The notes under the pieces were generated by a model. The model did not search any database, had not been told where the DNA came from, and saw only the letters and a program-made list of their open reading frames with translations. Of a stretch of 50,046 nt of DNA, positions 9,311 through 17,800 are shown piece after piece. Each line of letters starts with the position of its first letter. The stretch's first letter is position 1. Position numbers and translations under genes: made by a program. Source of the DNA: Tannerellaceae bacterium (GTDB taxonomy: Bacteria; Bacteroidota; Bacteroidia; Bacteroidales; Tannerellaceae); NCBI GenBank assembly GCA_031257015.1, contig JAIRPK010000025.1, positions 1 through 50,046 on the forward strand, written 5' to 3'.

Positions 9311-10285
9311 CGCAGAAGAATTAATAGTTCTGAATCCGTCCGCCCAAAGACTCCACTTTCCATCCACGCTTACTCATTAATATATATACACCGCCTCGCC
9401 GGATAACTGCCAAGTATCGCCTTCAACTCATGCACAATTGCAAACGCAACTGCTCGCTACCACGGCTTAAAATATTAACGCGAATATAAAAAATTACATT
9501 CGTATGGAAGTAAATTTTCATGCTCGACTAGATTAATTTTTACAGGCAAGAAAAAATATTTATCCGCTCTTACACATTTATATATATAGTTCTTCAAAAC
9601 ATTCTGGAAACGTCTAAAAGCACAGCCATATATATTACCGACAAAATCCAGGCAGGCTTCTGCATTAGAATATATTCGTGCTACTTCATATCAATTCAAG
9701 TGAAAACATTAAAATATACGCTTCAATGTCTTTTTTAATATTACTATGATAATTTCTATCAACAAATAAGAAGATTTATTTTTATAAGTAATGAAAATCA
9801 AATATAGCAGTAGGCAATCAAAATTATTTACCTGCATGTATTTATTTTCATGCTTGCAGCGTCGTTAGGCCTTCAGTGGTTCTTCAAGCCTATATACTAT
9901 TGAGGCTAAAATTGTATGCCTGTGTAATCTAAACTGAATGCTTTGGTCAATATGTAAACTCGGTAGCTTGCATTTAAATGTTAAGGCAAGCGCTGGCGAT
10001 TTTATGCCTGTTTATGTTTTAATGACTTAGTTACTAGATTATAAGAGCTGGTTGAGTAATTGCATCTGTTAGCAAACAAACGTTAAATTATTGGCTTAAT
10101 AGACTTAAAAAATGTTATAGGGCAGTTTTTTTTAGATCTATATGCAAGATAATTTTAATGGTTTACAATAGTAATTTTCATAAGTAGTAAAATTCACAAT
10201 GATGACTGTCAATAGATTGCTGATTGATAGCTAACATGCTATTAATCAGAATAATAGTAATATTTATATAATTTAATTTAATTTG
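9311..10285. other. AT-rich gene-free region
   Basis: About 1 kb of very AT-rich DNA between divergent radA and the HU-like gene. No coding frame on either strand has family character. An imperfect dyad at 10220-10249 has 12-bp arms with one mismatch and a 6-nt loop. I see no convincing DnaA-box cluster, transposase remnant or RNA gene. Confidence 0.5.
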
Positions 10286-10363
10286 TTCACGACTGTGACA
10301 AGCTATGCTCACAGTTGTGATTGAAGTTAATTACAGCTGTGATTTGGTTCTATCATAACTGTG
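10286..10363. repeat. four 22-bp iterons with TCACA-N2-TGTGA dyads
   Basis: Four near-palindromes lie at exactly 22-bp spacing: TCACGACTGTGA (10286-10297), TCACAGTTGTGA (10308-10319), TTACAGCTGTGA (10330-10341) and TCATAACTGTGA (10352-10363). The TGTGA half-site is invariant; the other half varies. The spacing of two helical turns would place all four on one DNA face, as expected of operator or iteron arrays. The array ends 27 bp upstream of a strong promoter match on the plus strand. The half-site resembles that of CRP-family proteins, but the spacing between half-sites does not fit the normal CRP site. Confidence 0.8.
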
Positions 10364-10390
10364 ATTTGATTAGTTTAGTTGATAAAAGTA

Positions 10391-10421
10391 TTTGATAATA
10401 AATAATTAATAATTAATTTTG
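10391..10421 (+). promoter_or_regulatory. promoter downstream of the iterons
   Basis: TTTG (10391-10394), 19 bp and TAATTTTG (10414-10421) match the Bacteroidetes consensus exactly. Predicted start is near 10428. The iteron centres would fall at about -137, -115, -93 and -71. The surrounding AT-richness raises the chance of a false match. Confidence 0.6.
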
Positions 10422-10537
10422 CAGTGTTAAAGAAAAAGTGCTCCTTTATGGAGATGATTTTTTCGACAGGAATAAATAAAACTGTATATAGAGTGAAAAT
10501 TTTTGTGTTGAATAGTAATTTGAAAATTAATTAAGTT

Positions 10538-10570
10538 ATGAAAATGGATTTGTTAAAGAATGAACATTAA
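10538..10570 (+). CDS. possible 10-residue leader peptide
   Basis: ATG at 10538 opens a 10-codon frame (MKMDLLKNEH) ending in TAA. It lies inside the transcript predicted from the 10391-10421 promoter and 32 nt before the next small ORF. Coding status is only a possibility; there is no homology evidence. Confidence 0.2.
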   Translation: MKMDLLKNEH

Positions 10571-10602
10571 ACGTTTGCTTATAGAAAAATACATATTTAA
10601 TT

Positions 10603-10722
10603 ATGGAAGATTTAGTACTTGCACACAGGGATAATGCTATCTCGATATGGCGATACAGATACTACAATATGAAAGTTATTGTACTTCAGTATGGCGATAT
10701 ATATCTCCTCCTGTATAGCTGA
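10603..10722 (+). CDS. possible 39-residue small protein
   Basis: ATG 10603 to TGA 10722 encodes 39 residues. They begin MEDLVLAHRDN, with a hydrophobic, aromatic-rich second half ending in DIYLLLYS. It lies between the promoter match at 10391-10421 and the terminator at 10781-10835, so it could be the product of that small unit. The same stretch contains a repeated TATGGCGATA-type sequence, so a structured RNA is an equally good reading. I recognise no family. Confidence 0.3.
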   Translation: MEDLVLAHRDNAISIWRYRYYNMKVIVLQYGDIYLLLYS

Positions 10723-10780
10723 ATCTCTCCGGTTACATTAGCCAAAACGAATGTATCCGGAAATAATGATAATAGAGTAC

Positions 10781-10835
10781 GCCGGCCGGCTTTCGCAAGG
10801 AGTTGTGTTCAGTGGCGAAGCGGCCGGCATTTTTT
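10781..10835 (+). terminator. intrinsic terminator of the small transcription unit
   Basis: GCCGGCCGGCTTTCGC (10781-10796) pairs with GCGAAGCGGCCGGC (10815-10828) apart from small bulges, and is followed by a T tract. This GC-rich stem stands out in AT-rich surroundings. It supports a transcript of about 400 nt starting near 10428. Confidence 0.75.
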
Positions 10836-11212
10836 AGTCTGCAAGGTGAAAAGATTTGTTCAGGTTTTTAGTTTATCTTCTTCCGGCTTTTAAAATATCT
10901 TTCATAAGAGACAAAATATGTTTATATTCAGGAAAGAATATTCTGCGATCAGGATATAAAAAATATTTCTTTCTTGAAGATATAAATTAGTGAAATGATA
11001 CGGATTAAATTTCTCCCCTGATAAAAATAAACAGATATGGGATGCAAGATTTATTTCTCTATTAATAAATGGACTTTACTACGGCTACAAACTTTTTTTT
11101 ATTTATTGCCCACGCGAAATTGCCGCAGTATTCATGAAAAAATATTCCCTTTTCTGGGGGGGCAGATTGCGAAGGGCGAAGTTGAATTTAGTCTGTAAGA
11201 AACGCAGGTGCG
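10836..11212. other. AT-rich leader region before the HU-like gene
   Basis: No gene is visible. The region presumably carries the promoter of the HU-like gene, but no clean TTG-N19-TAnnTTTG pair is found. A G-run lies at about 11156-11162. Confidence 0.4.
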
Positions 11213-11815
11213 ATGGGATATAAATATGATTTTTACCGCAGTCCTGTTCCGAAAGGCAGCGGGCGCCAGGAGACTTACCACGCCCGCGTTGTTCCTTCCG
11301 GCACGATAGAGGTTCGCGAGCTTGCGGAGCTGATTCAGTCTGCTTCAAGTGCGACGGTTGGCGACGTTATGCTGGTCGTTGAGCAGCTTGTGGAGCAAAT
11401 TATTTTTCAGCTCTCCCGCGGGATGCGCGTGTCGATAAGCGGGCTTGGGGTGTTCGAGTTGACTCTTGAGAATCGCCCTGTGACCTCTCCGAAGGAGATC
11501 CGTTCGGAGTCGATTCGGGTCAGGAGCGTAGTTTTGCGTCCGGATAAGGATATGAAGAGGGCGTTAAGCAAGTTCACGGCCGTGCGTTCGGAGGTGAAGA
11601 ATCATTCTCGCAGCGTAACGGATGCGGAGGTTGAGGGTATTTTGAGGCGGTATTTTGAGGAGCATGATTTTCTTACGAGCAAGGAGTTTCGCGGCCTGTG
11701 CGGCTTTACGGAATCGACAGCATCGCGCCGCCTTCGCCGCCTTAGAGCGGAGGAAAAGTTAAAGGCGACGGGGCATTTGCGCTCCCCGCTCTACCTGAAA
11801 GGCGACAAGCTGTGA
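11213..11815 (+). CDS. HU-like DNA-binding protein with C-terminal winged helix
   Basis: This 200-residue protein belongs to the Bacteroidetes HU-related family. Residues 1-125 carry the HU-like fold, with motifs GTIEVRELAELI, the SRGMRVSISGLGVFEL beta-arm entry and SIRVRSVVLRPDKDMK. The last ~70 residues are very basic and contain a helix-turn-helix-like stretch around FTESTASRRLRRLRAEEK. Such proteins bind DNA and shape the nucleoid, or act as local regulators. In Bacteroidetes they are often found near repeats and mobile DNA. Its GC content is much higher than the flanking AT-rich DNA. It is read away from the iteron region, and whether it binds the iterons or dyad arrays cannot be told from sequence. 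Confidence 0.85.
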   Translation: MGYKYDFYRSPVPKGSGRQETYHARVVPSGTIEVRELAELIQSASSATVGDVMLVVEQLVEQIIFQLSRGMRVSISGLGVFELTLENRPVTSPKEIRSESIRVRSVVLRPDKDMKRALSKFTAVRSEVKNHSRSVTDAEVEGILRRYFEEHDFLTSKEFRGLCGFTESTASRRLRRLRAEEKLKATGHLRSPLYLKGDKL

Positions 11816-11909
11816 GGCGGTTCTGCGGCTGGAGGCATGTTGGCGGGCATTTGGGCTGAGCGGCGGATGGTCGCTTGTGCGGTTGCGTTCCATATCTCTG
11901 TGGAATTAT

Positions 11910-11917
11910 TATCTTTG
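11910..11917 (+). promoter_or_regulatory. -7 promoter element of the 11942 unit
   Basis: TATCTTTG matches TAnnTTTG and predicts a start near 11924. This selects ATG 11942 as the start of the small membrane protein and rules out the longer frame from 11837. Confidence 0.55.
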
Positions 11918-11941
11918 CGCAAATTTTACAATGTATTATAT

Positions 11942-12289
11942 ATGAATATACCCATCACCATCCTTTCTATTCACATTTTTGCGGGCATTCTTTTTATTCT
12001 GGTCGGCTGGATAACTCCTAAGCGCCCGCGCATCATTAATTTACTGGATAACGAAGAGCTGGAAGCTTTAAGCAATGGCGCTGGAAGTGAGTGCCTCAGG
12101 CGTTTTGTTTCATGTGCGGGACGAGTTGCGATTCTGCTGGGGGCGGTATTTATAATCTATTCGACACATGCGCTTTTTTTCAAGCTTGAGGACGGGAGCT
12201 GGAGTAGTGGTCTGGGTTATTTCTTTCCGTTTCTCATTTATTTATTATACATAGTCCGGAGAATCCCGGAAAACTGCAAAAAACATTAA
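11942..12289 (+). CDS. small two-helix membrane protein, unknown function
   Basis: The 115-residue product has an N-terminal membrane helix (about 3-22), a soluble segment with GWITPKRPRIINLLDN, and two further hydrophobic stretches (about 59-75 and 85-103). The charge pattern suggests an inner-membrane protein. The N-terminal part is faintly reminiscent of SdpI-type proteins, but I do not consider this established. The start is set by the upstream -7 element. It ends 7 bp before the PurF-like gene and is almost certainly co-transcribed with it. No functional link to nucleotide synthesis is visible. Confidence 0.7.
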   Translation: MNIPITILSIHIFAGILFILVGWITPKRPRIINLLDNEELEALSNGAGSECLRRFVSCAGRVAILLGAVFIIYSTHALFFKLEDGSWSSGLGYFFPFLIYLLYIVRRIPENCKKH

Positions 12290-12296
12290 TTACCCC

Positions 12297-14246
12297 ATGG
12301 AAGATTTAAAGCATGAGTGCGGAGTGGCGATGATCCGATTGCTAAAACCGCTGGAGTATTATGACCAAAAGTACGGCAGCTGGATGTACGGTTTGAACAA
12401 GCTCTACCTCCTGATGGAGAAGCAGCATAACCGCGGACAGGAGGGTGCGGGTCTGGCCTGCGTCAAGCTCTCTGCCACTCCAGGCGAAGAATATATGTTC
12501 CGTGAACGTGCGACCGGGACTGACGCCATTACCGAAATATTCGCCGCCGTTCACCGTCACTTTCACGCCCTCACCCATACGCAACGTCAGGATCCGGTAT
12601 ATGCGAGGAGAAAAATCCCCTTCGCCGCAGAGCTTTATATGGGACACCTTAGATACAGCACAACCGGCAAGTCGGGGATTTCTTATATCCACCCGTTTCT
12701 CCGCCGTAATAACTGGAGGGCGAAGAATCTTGCTCTATGCGGAAATTTCAACCTGACTAATGTGGACGAAATTTTTAATAGTATCACCTCTATCGGTCAG
12801 CACCCGCGAGCTTATGCCGATGCCTTTATCATGCTGGAGCAACTGGGGCACCGGCTGGATCGTGAAGTGGAACGCCTCTTCCAGATATGCCGACAGGAAG
12901 ATCTCCAGGGAATAGACGTGACCAATGCCATTGAAGACCGCATTGATCTGGCCAACGTTTTGAGGGATTGCTCTCCGCTGTGGGACGGTGGCTATGTCAT
13001 GGCAGGGATTACCGGCAGCGGCGAATCTTTCTGCATGAGAGATCCGTGGGGAATCCGCCCGGCGTTCTATTACATTGACGACGAGGTTCTGGTTATGGCC
13101 TCCGAGCGCCCTGTGATACAAACGGTGATGAACGTCTGCGCCTCTGATGTTCGCGAGCTTCAGCGCGGAGAAGCTCTCCTGGCCGGCAAAAGCGGCAAAG
13201 TTCGTACGGTGCAAATCATTGAGCCGAAAGAAAACAAGGCCTGCACATTCGAGCGCATTTACTTTTCAAGAGGTAGCGACATAGATATATATAAGGAGAG
13301 AAAGCGACTGGGGGAGAACCTTGTCCACCCTATTCTTAAAGCAGTAGATTATGATATGGAAAACACAGTTTTTTCCTTTATCCCCAACACTGCGGAGGTA
13401 GCCTACTTCGGTCTTCAGGAAGGACTGAACAATTATCTTAACCAAATTAAAAAAGAATACATCTCCCAGATAGATTCGACCAACGACGGCAAGGAACTAA
13501 GCCGGATACTGTCCATGAAAATCCGCTGCGAGAAAGTCGCCATCAAGGATATAAAGCTCCGCACATTTATAGCTGAAGGCAACAGCCGCAACGATCTCGC
13601 CACCCATGTTTACGACATCACTTACGGCAGCATCCGCCCCGGCCTGGACAATCTTGTTGTAATAGACGACAGCATTGTTCGCGGCACAACTCTCAAGCAA
13701 AGCATCATTAATATACTGAATCGCCTCGGCCCGAAGAAAATAATCATCGTCTCCTCATCCCCGCAAGTCCGATACCCTGACTATTACGGAATAGACATGT
13801 CGCGGATGAATGAATTTATCGCCTTCCGCGCCGCCGTCGCCCTGCTCGAAGAAAGAAATCTGACCCATATACTCATGCAGGCATACCGCAAAGCCAAGCA
13901 GCAGACCGGGCAAATGATGGAGAACTGCGTAAAGGAAATCTACGCCCCTTTTACAGACGAGGAAATATCCGCCAAGATGGTCTCCCTCCTCACAACCGAC
14001 AGCGCCGGCGCACAGGTAGTTATCGTCTTTCAGACGCTTGAGGGACTTCATGCCTCCTGCCCGAACCACCACGGCGACTGGTATTTCTCCGGCGACTATC
14101 CTACTCCCGGCGGCGTCCGTCTGGTTAATCGCGCCCTCGTTCAGTTTATGGAAGAAGAATACATGAATCCTGGCGACAAACTCCGACTGAATAATAATTG
14201 TTCGCCAAACAAAAAAGCAAGTCGGAATCTATTCCCCTCCATTTGA
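12297..14246 (+). CDS. PurF-like amidophosphoribosyltransferase paralogue
   Basis: The 649-residue protein has an N-terminal class II glutamine amidotransferase domain. Its nucleophile would be Cys8 in ECGVAM, so a seven-residue propeptide must be removed, as in some PurF enzymes. The HNRGQEGAG motif follows. A type I phosphoribosyltransferase domain carries the PRPP-binding loop VVIDDSIVRGTTL at about residues 457-469. It is longer than ordinary PurF (about 470-500 residues) and matches the long paralogue found in Bacteroides near the carbamoyl-phosphate synthetase genes, as here. The PurF reaction transfers glutamine nitrogen to PRPP in purine synthesis; the exact role of the long paralogue is uncertain. 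Confidence 0.85.
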   Translation: MEDLKHECGVAMIRLLKPLEYYDQKYGSWMYGLNKLYLLMEKQHNRGQEGAGLACVKLSATPGEEYMFRERATGTDAITEIFAAVHRHFHALTHTQRQDPVYARRKIPFAAELYMGHLRYSTTGKSGISYIHPFLRRNNWRAKNLALCGNFNLTNVDEIFNSITSIGQHPRAYADAFIMLEQLGHRLDREVERLFQICRQEDLQGIDVTNAIEDRIDLANVLRDCSPLWDGGYVMAGITGSGESFCMRDPWGIRPAFYYIDDEVLVMASERPVIQTVMNVCASDVRELQRGEALLAGKSGKVRTVQIIEPKENKACTFERIYFSRGSDIDIYKERKRLGENLVHPILKAVDYDMENTVFSFIPNTAEVAYFGLQEGLNNYLNQIKKEYISQIDSTNDGKELSRILSMKIRCEKVAIKDIKLRTFIAEGNSRNDLATHVYDITYGSIRPGLDNLVVIDDSIVRGTTLKQSIINILNRLGPKKIIIVSSSPQVRYPDYYGIDMSRMNEFIAFRAAVALLEERNLTHILMQAYRKAKQQTGQMMENCVKEIYAPFTDEEISAKMVSLLTTDSAGAQVVIVFQTLEGLHASCPNHHGDWYFSGDYPTPGGVRLVNRALVQFMEEEYMNPGDKLRLNNNCSPNKKASRNLFPSI

Positions 14247-14345
14247 TTTGTAATCAGCGCTATCCTGAATTTCCCAAAGTAATGTCCGGACATTTCCCCT
14301 CCCCAAACATGAATCAACGAACAAGTTCCGAACTCTTCACGACAC

Positions 14346-14770
14346 CCTCGGAGAACCACGCGACACTCTCGGAGAATCAAACGATATTCTCCGAGAATCA
14401 ACACATACTCTCAGAGAATCACGCGACATTCTCCGAGAATCAACACTATACTCTCGGAGAATCACGCGACACTCTCCGAGAATCAAACGACATTCTCCGA
14501 GAATCAACACTATACTCTCAGAGAATCACGCGATACTCTCGGAGAATCAAACGATATTCTCCGAGAATCAACACTATACTCTCAGAGAATCACGCGATAC
14601 TCTCGGAGAATCAAACGACATTCTCCGAGAATCAACACTATACTCTCAGAGAATCACGCGACACTCTCCGAGAATCAAACGACATTCTCCGAGAATCAAC
14701 ACTATACTCTCAGAGAATCACGCGACACTCTCGGAGAATCAAACGATATTCTCCGAGAATCACGAGAGAC
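14346..14770. repeat. array of twenty 21-22-bp dyad units (64-bp higher-order period)
   Basis: Twenty consecutive units of 21 or 22 bp each begin with a TCTCnGAGAATCA-type dyad; ATTCTCCGAGAAT is a perfect 13-bp dyad. Three unit types differ after the core (AAACGAyAT, ACACTATAC, CGCGAyAC). They mostly recur in the same order, giving a 64-bp higher-order period, seen for example between 14529 and 14593. The array fills the gap between the PurF-like gene and carAB. Long reading frames across it are by-products of the repeat. It could act as many small hairpins in RNA or as phased protein sites in DNA; neither is shown. Confidence 0.9.
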
Positions 14771-14843
14771 GTCCGGAATCCCCAAAACTAAGAAACGTTT
14801 GTTTTTGAGTTAAACGAACAAAGACAATAATTGAAACAAGAAT

Positions 14844-17800
14844 ATGCAGCAGACACATAGAAAAGCAACCCTCACTTTAGATGACGGGACAGTATTTGAA
14901 GGCTACTCCTTCGGAGCCGAAAAAAACATAAGCGGCGAAGTCGTGTTTAATACCGCAATGGTCGGCTATCCCGAAAGCCTCACAGACCCTTCCTACGCCG
15001 GACAGTTGATGGCGCTCACCTATCCCCTCATAGGCAATTATGGCGTTCCATCGTCATCAATAGAAGCCTCCGGACTATCAACCTTCATGGAAAGTGACCG
15101 AATTTACGCAGACGCAATCATCATCAGCGATTACAGTCATGAATACAGTCACTGGAATGCTGTTGAAAGCCTCGGCGACTGGCTTAAAAGAGAAAATGTT
15201 CCCGGCATATACGGCATAGATACCCGCGCACTGACAAAGATTCTGCGCGAAAGAGGCGTGATGATGGGAAAGATAGTCATCGAAAACCTCCAGGACACAG
15301 ACGTTCCTGTCAACATGGATTATGAAGATATTAATTACGTCGATCGTGTTTCGACTAAAGAAATCATAACTTATGGAGACGTTCCCGGACGCAAGCGCGT
15401 TGTTCTGGTTGATTGCGGAGTGAAGCATAACATTATCCGCTGCCTGCTGAAGCGCAATCTCACCGTTATCCGCGTTCCCTGGGACTATGACTTTAATTCT
15501 CTCGAATGGGACGGATTATTCATAAGTAATGGCCCCGGCGATCCGGATACGTGCGACGCTGCTGTTCAAAACATTCGCAAAGCCCTGTCCGGGAATAAGC
15601 CAGTCTGCGGCATTTGCATGGGCAATCAATTACTCGGCAAGGCAGGCGGCGCAAACATATTCAAACTCAAATACGGCCATCGCAGTCATAACCAGCCGGT
15701 GCGCATGGTCGGAACAAACAAATGTTTCATCACATCCCAAAACCACGGATATGCCGTTGACAGTTCTACGCTCGGCGACGAATGGGAACCACTCTTTATT
15801 AATATGAATGATGGAACGAACGAGGGAATCCGTCACAAGACCAAGCCTTTCTTCACTTCCCAGTTTCATCCCGAAGCCTGCAGCGGCCCGACTGATACTG
15901 AATTTATATTTGACTTATTTGCCGACGCTCTGCATACAGGCAAGCTAAATCTTGACACATTCCATTCAAAAGAAGAGAGCGTGCAGCCTGGCGTCAGGAA
16001 AGTCCTCGTTCTTGGTTCCGGCGCCCTCAAGATAGGGGAAGCCGGAGAATTTGACTATTCAGGTTCACAGGCATTGAAAGCGATAAAAGAAGAGGGCATC
16101 GAAACGATATTAATCAATCCCAATATAGCCACCGTCCAAACTTCGGAAGGCATCGCCGATACGGTATATTTCCTCCCCATCACTCCCTTCTTCGTCGAGA
16201 AAGTAATCGAAAAAGAACGTCCCGACGGCATATTATTAGCCTTCGGTGGCCAAACCGCCCTGAATTGCGGTGTAGCTCTCTATCGCGAGGGAATATTGGA
16301 GAAATACAACGTCCGCGTACTCGGTACTCCTGTTCAGGCCATCATGGATACGGAAGATAGGGAACTGTTCGTCCGCAAATTAGACGAAATAGAGATAAAG
16401 ACCATCAAGAGCGAGGCAGTCAATAATATTACAGACGCACGTCGTGCCGCATCCGAACTGGGTTATCCCGTTATACTCCGGGCTGCTTACGCTTTAGGCG
16501 GATTAGGCTCCGGATTCTGCGACAATGAAGAAGAATTAAATGCACTTGCCGAAAAAGCCTTCTCTTTCTCTCCTCAGGTACTTGTAGAAAAGAGCCTTAA
16601 AGGCTGGAAAGAAGTCGAATATGAAGTTGTGCGCGACCGCTTTGACAACTGCATCACCGTATGTAATATGGAGAACTTCGACCCCCTCGGCATACATACC
16701 GGTGAAAGCATCGTAATCGCCCCATCCCAAACACTGACCAATTCCGAATACCATAAACTACGCGAGCTATCCATCCGCATTATCCGCCATATCGGCATAG
16801 TCGGCGAATGTAACGTCCAGTATGCTTTAGATCCGGAAAGTGAAGATTACCGCGTAATCGAAGTTAATGCCCGATTGAGCCGTTCCTCTGCCCTAGCCTC
16901 AAAAGCTACCGGATATCCCCTCGCCTTCGTAGCAGCCAAATTAGGTCTCGGATACGGCCTCTTCGACCTTACCAATTCTGTAACAAAGACTACCAGTGCA
17001 TTCTTTGAACCTGCCCTCGACTACGTAGTATGCAAAATTCCACGCTGGGACTTGGGCAAATTTCACGGCGTAGCCCGCGAACTCGGCTCAAGCATGAAAT
17101 CCGTAGGCGAGGTTATGGCCATCGGCCGCACATTTGAGGAAGCCATACAAAAAGGAATCCGCATGATCGGTCAAGGCTTGCACGGCTTGGTCGAGAACAA
17201 GGAATTAGTCATCCCCGACATCGACAAAGCCCTCAACGAACCGACCGACCGTCGCATCGTCGCCATCAGCCAAGCCTTCCGCAGCGGATATTCAATAGAC
17301 CGCGTATATAGCCTGACGAAAATTGACAAATGGTTTCTCCAAAAGCTCTACAATATCATACTCACTGCCGAAGACTTGGAGTCCCAGTCCATGGCATCCT
17401 TGAGCGACAACCTCCTCCGCCGCGCCAAGACAGAAGGCTTTTCTGATTTTCAAATCGCCCGCGCCATTTTTAAAGAAGAAATGATCGACACGGAGAAATC
17501 AAGCCTCATAATTAGACAGGAACGCAAAAAACGAGGCATCCTCCCCGTCGTAAAACAAATTGACACACTTGCTGCCGAATACCCCGCCATGACGAACTAC
17601 CTGTATCTCACTTACAGCGGAAGAGAAAACGACGTTCATTATCTTGGCGATAAACAATCCATCATCGTGCTCGGCTCCGGCGCATACCGCATCGGCAGCT
17701 CGGTTGAATTTGACTGGTGCGGCGTGCAAGCCCTTAATACCATAAGAAAAGAAGGCTGGCGTTCAGTCATGATTAATTACAATCCTGAAACAGTATCAAC

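Noticed and set aside
10286..10363. Canonical CRP binding sites
   Set aside because: Half-sites resemble TGTGA/TCACA, but the order is TCACA-N2-TGTGA within a unit and N10 between units, not TGTGA-N6-TCACA.
9311..10480. Replication origin in the AT-rich desert
   Set aside because: Iterons and AT-richness are suggestive, but no cluster of DnaA boxes is found and no dnaA, gyrase or rep-type gene is adjacent.
14198..14791. A 197-residue plus-strand frame with repeated RES / SQRI residues
   Set aside because: It is translated from the 21-22-bp array and overlaps the PurF-like gene's 3' end; period and composition explain the open frame.
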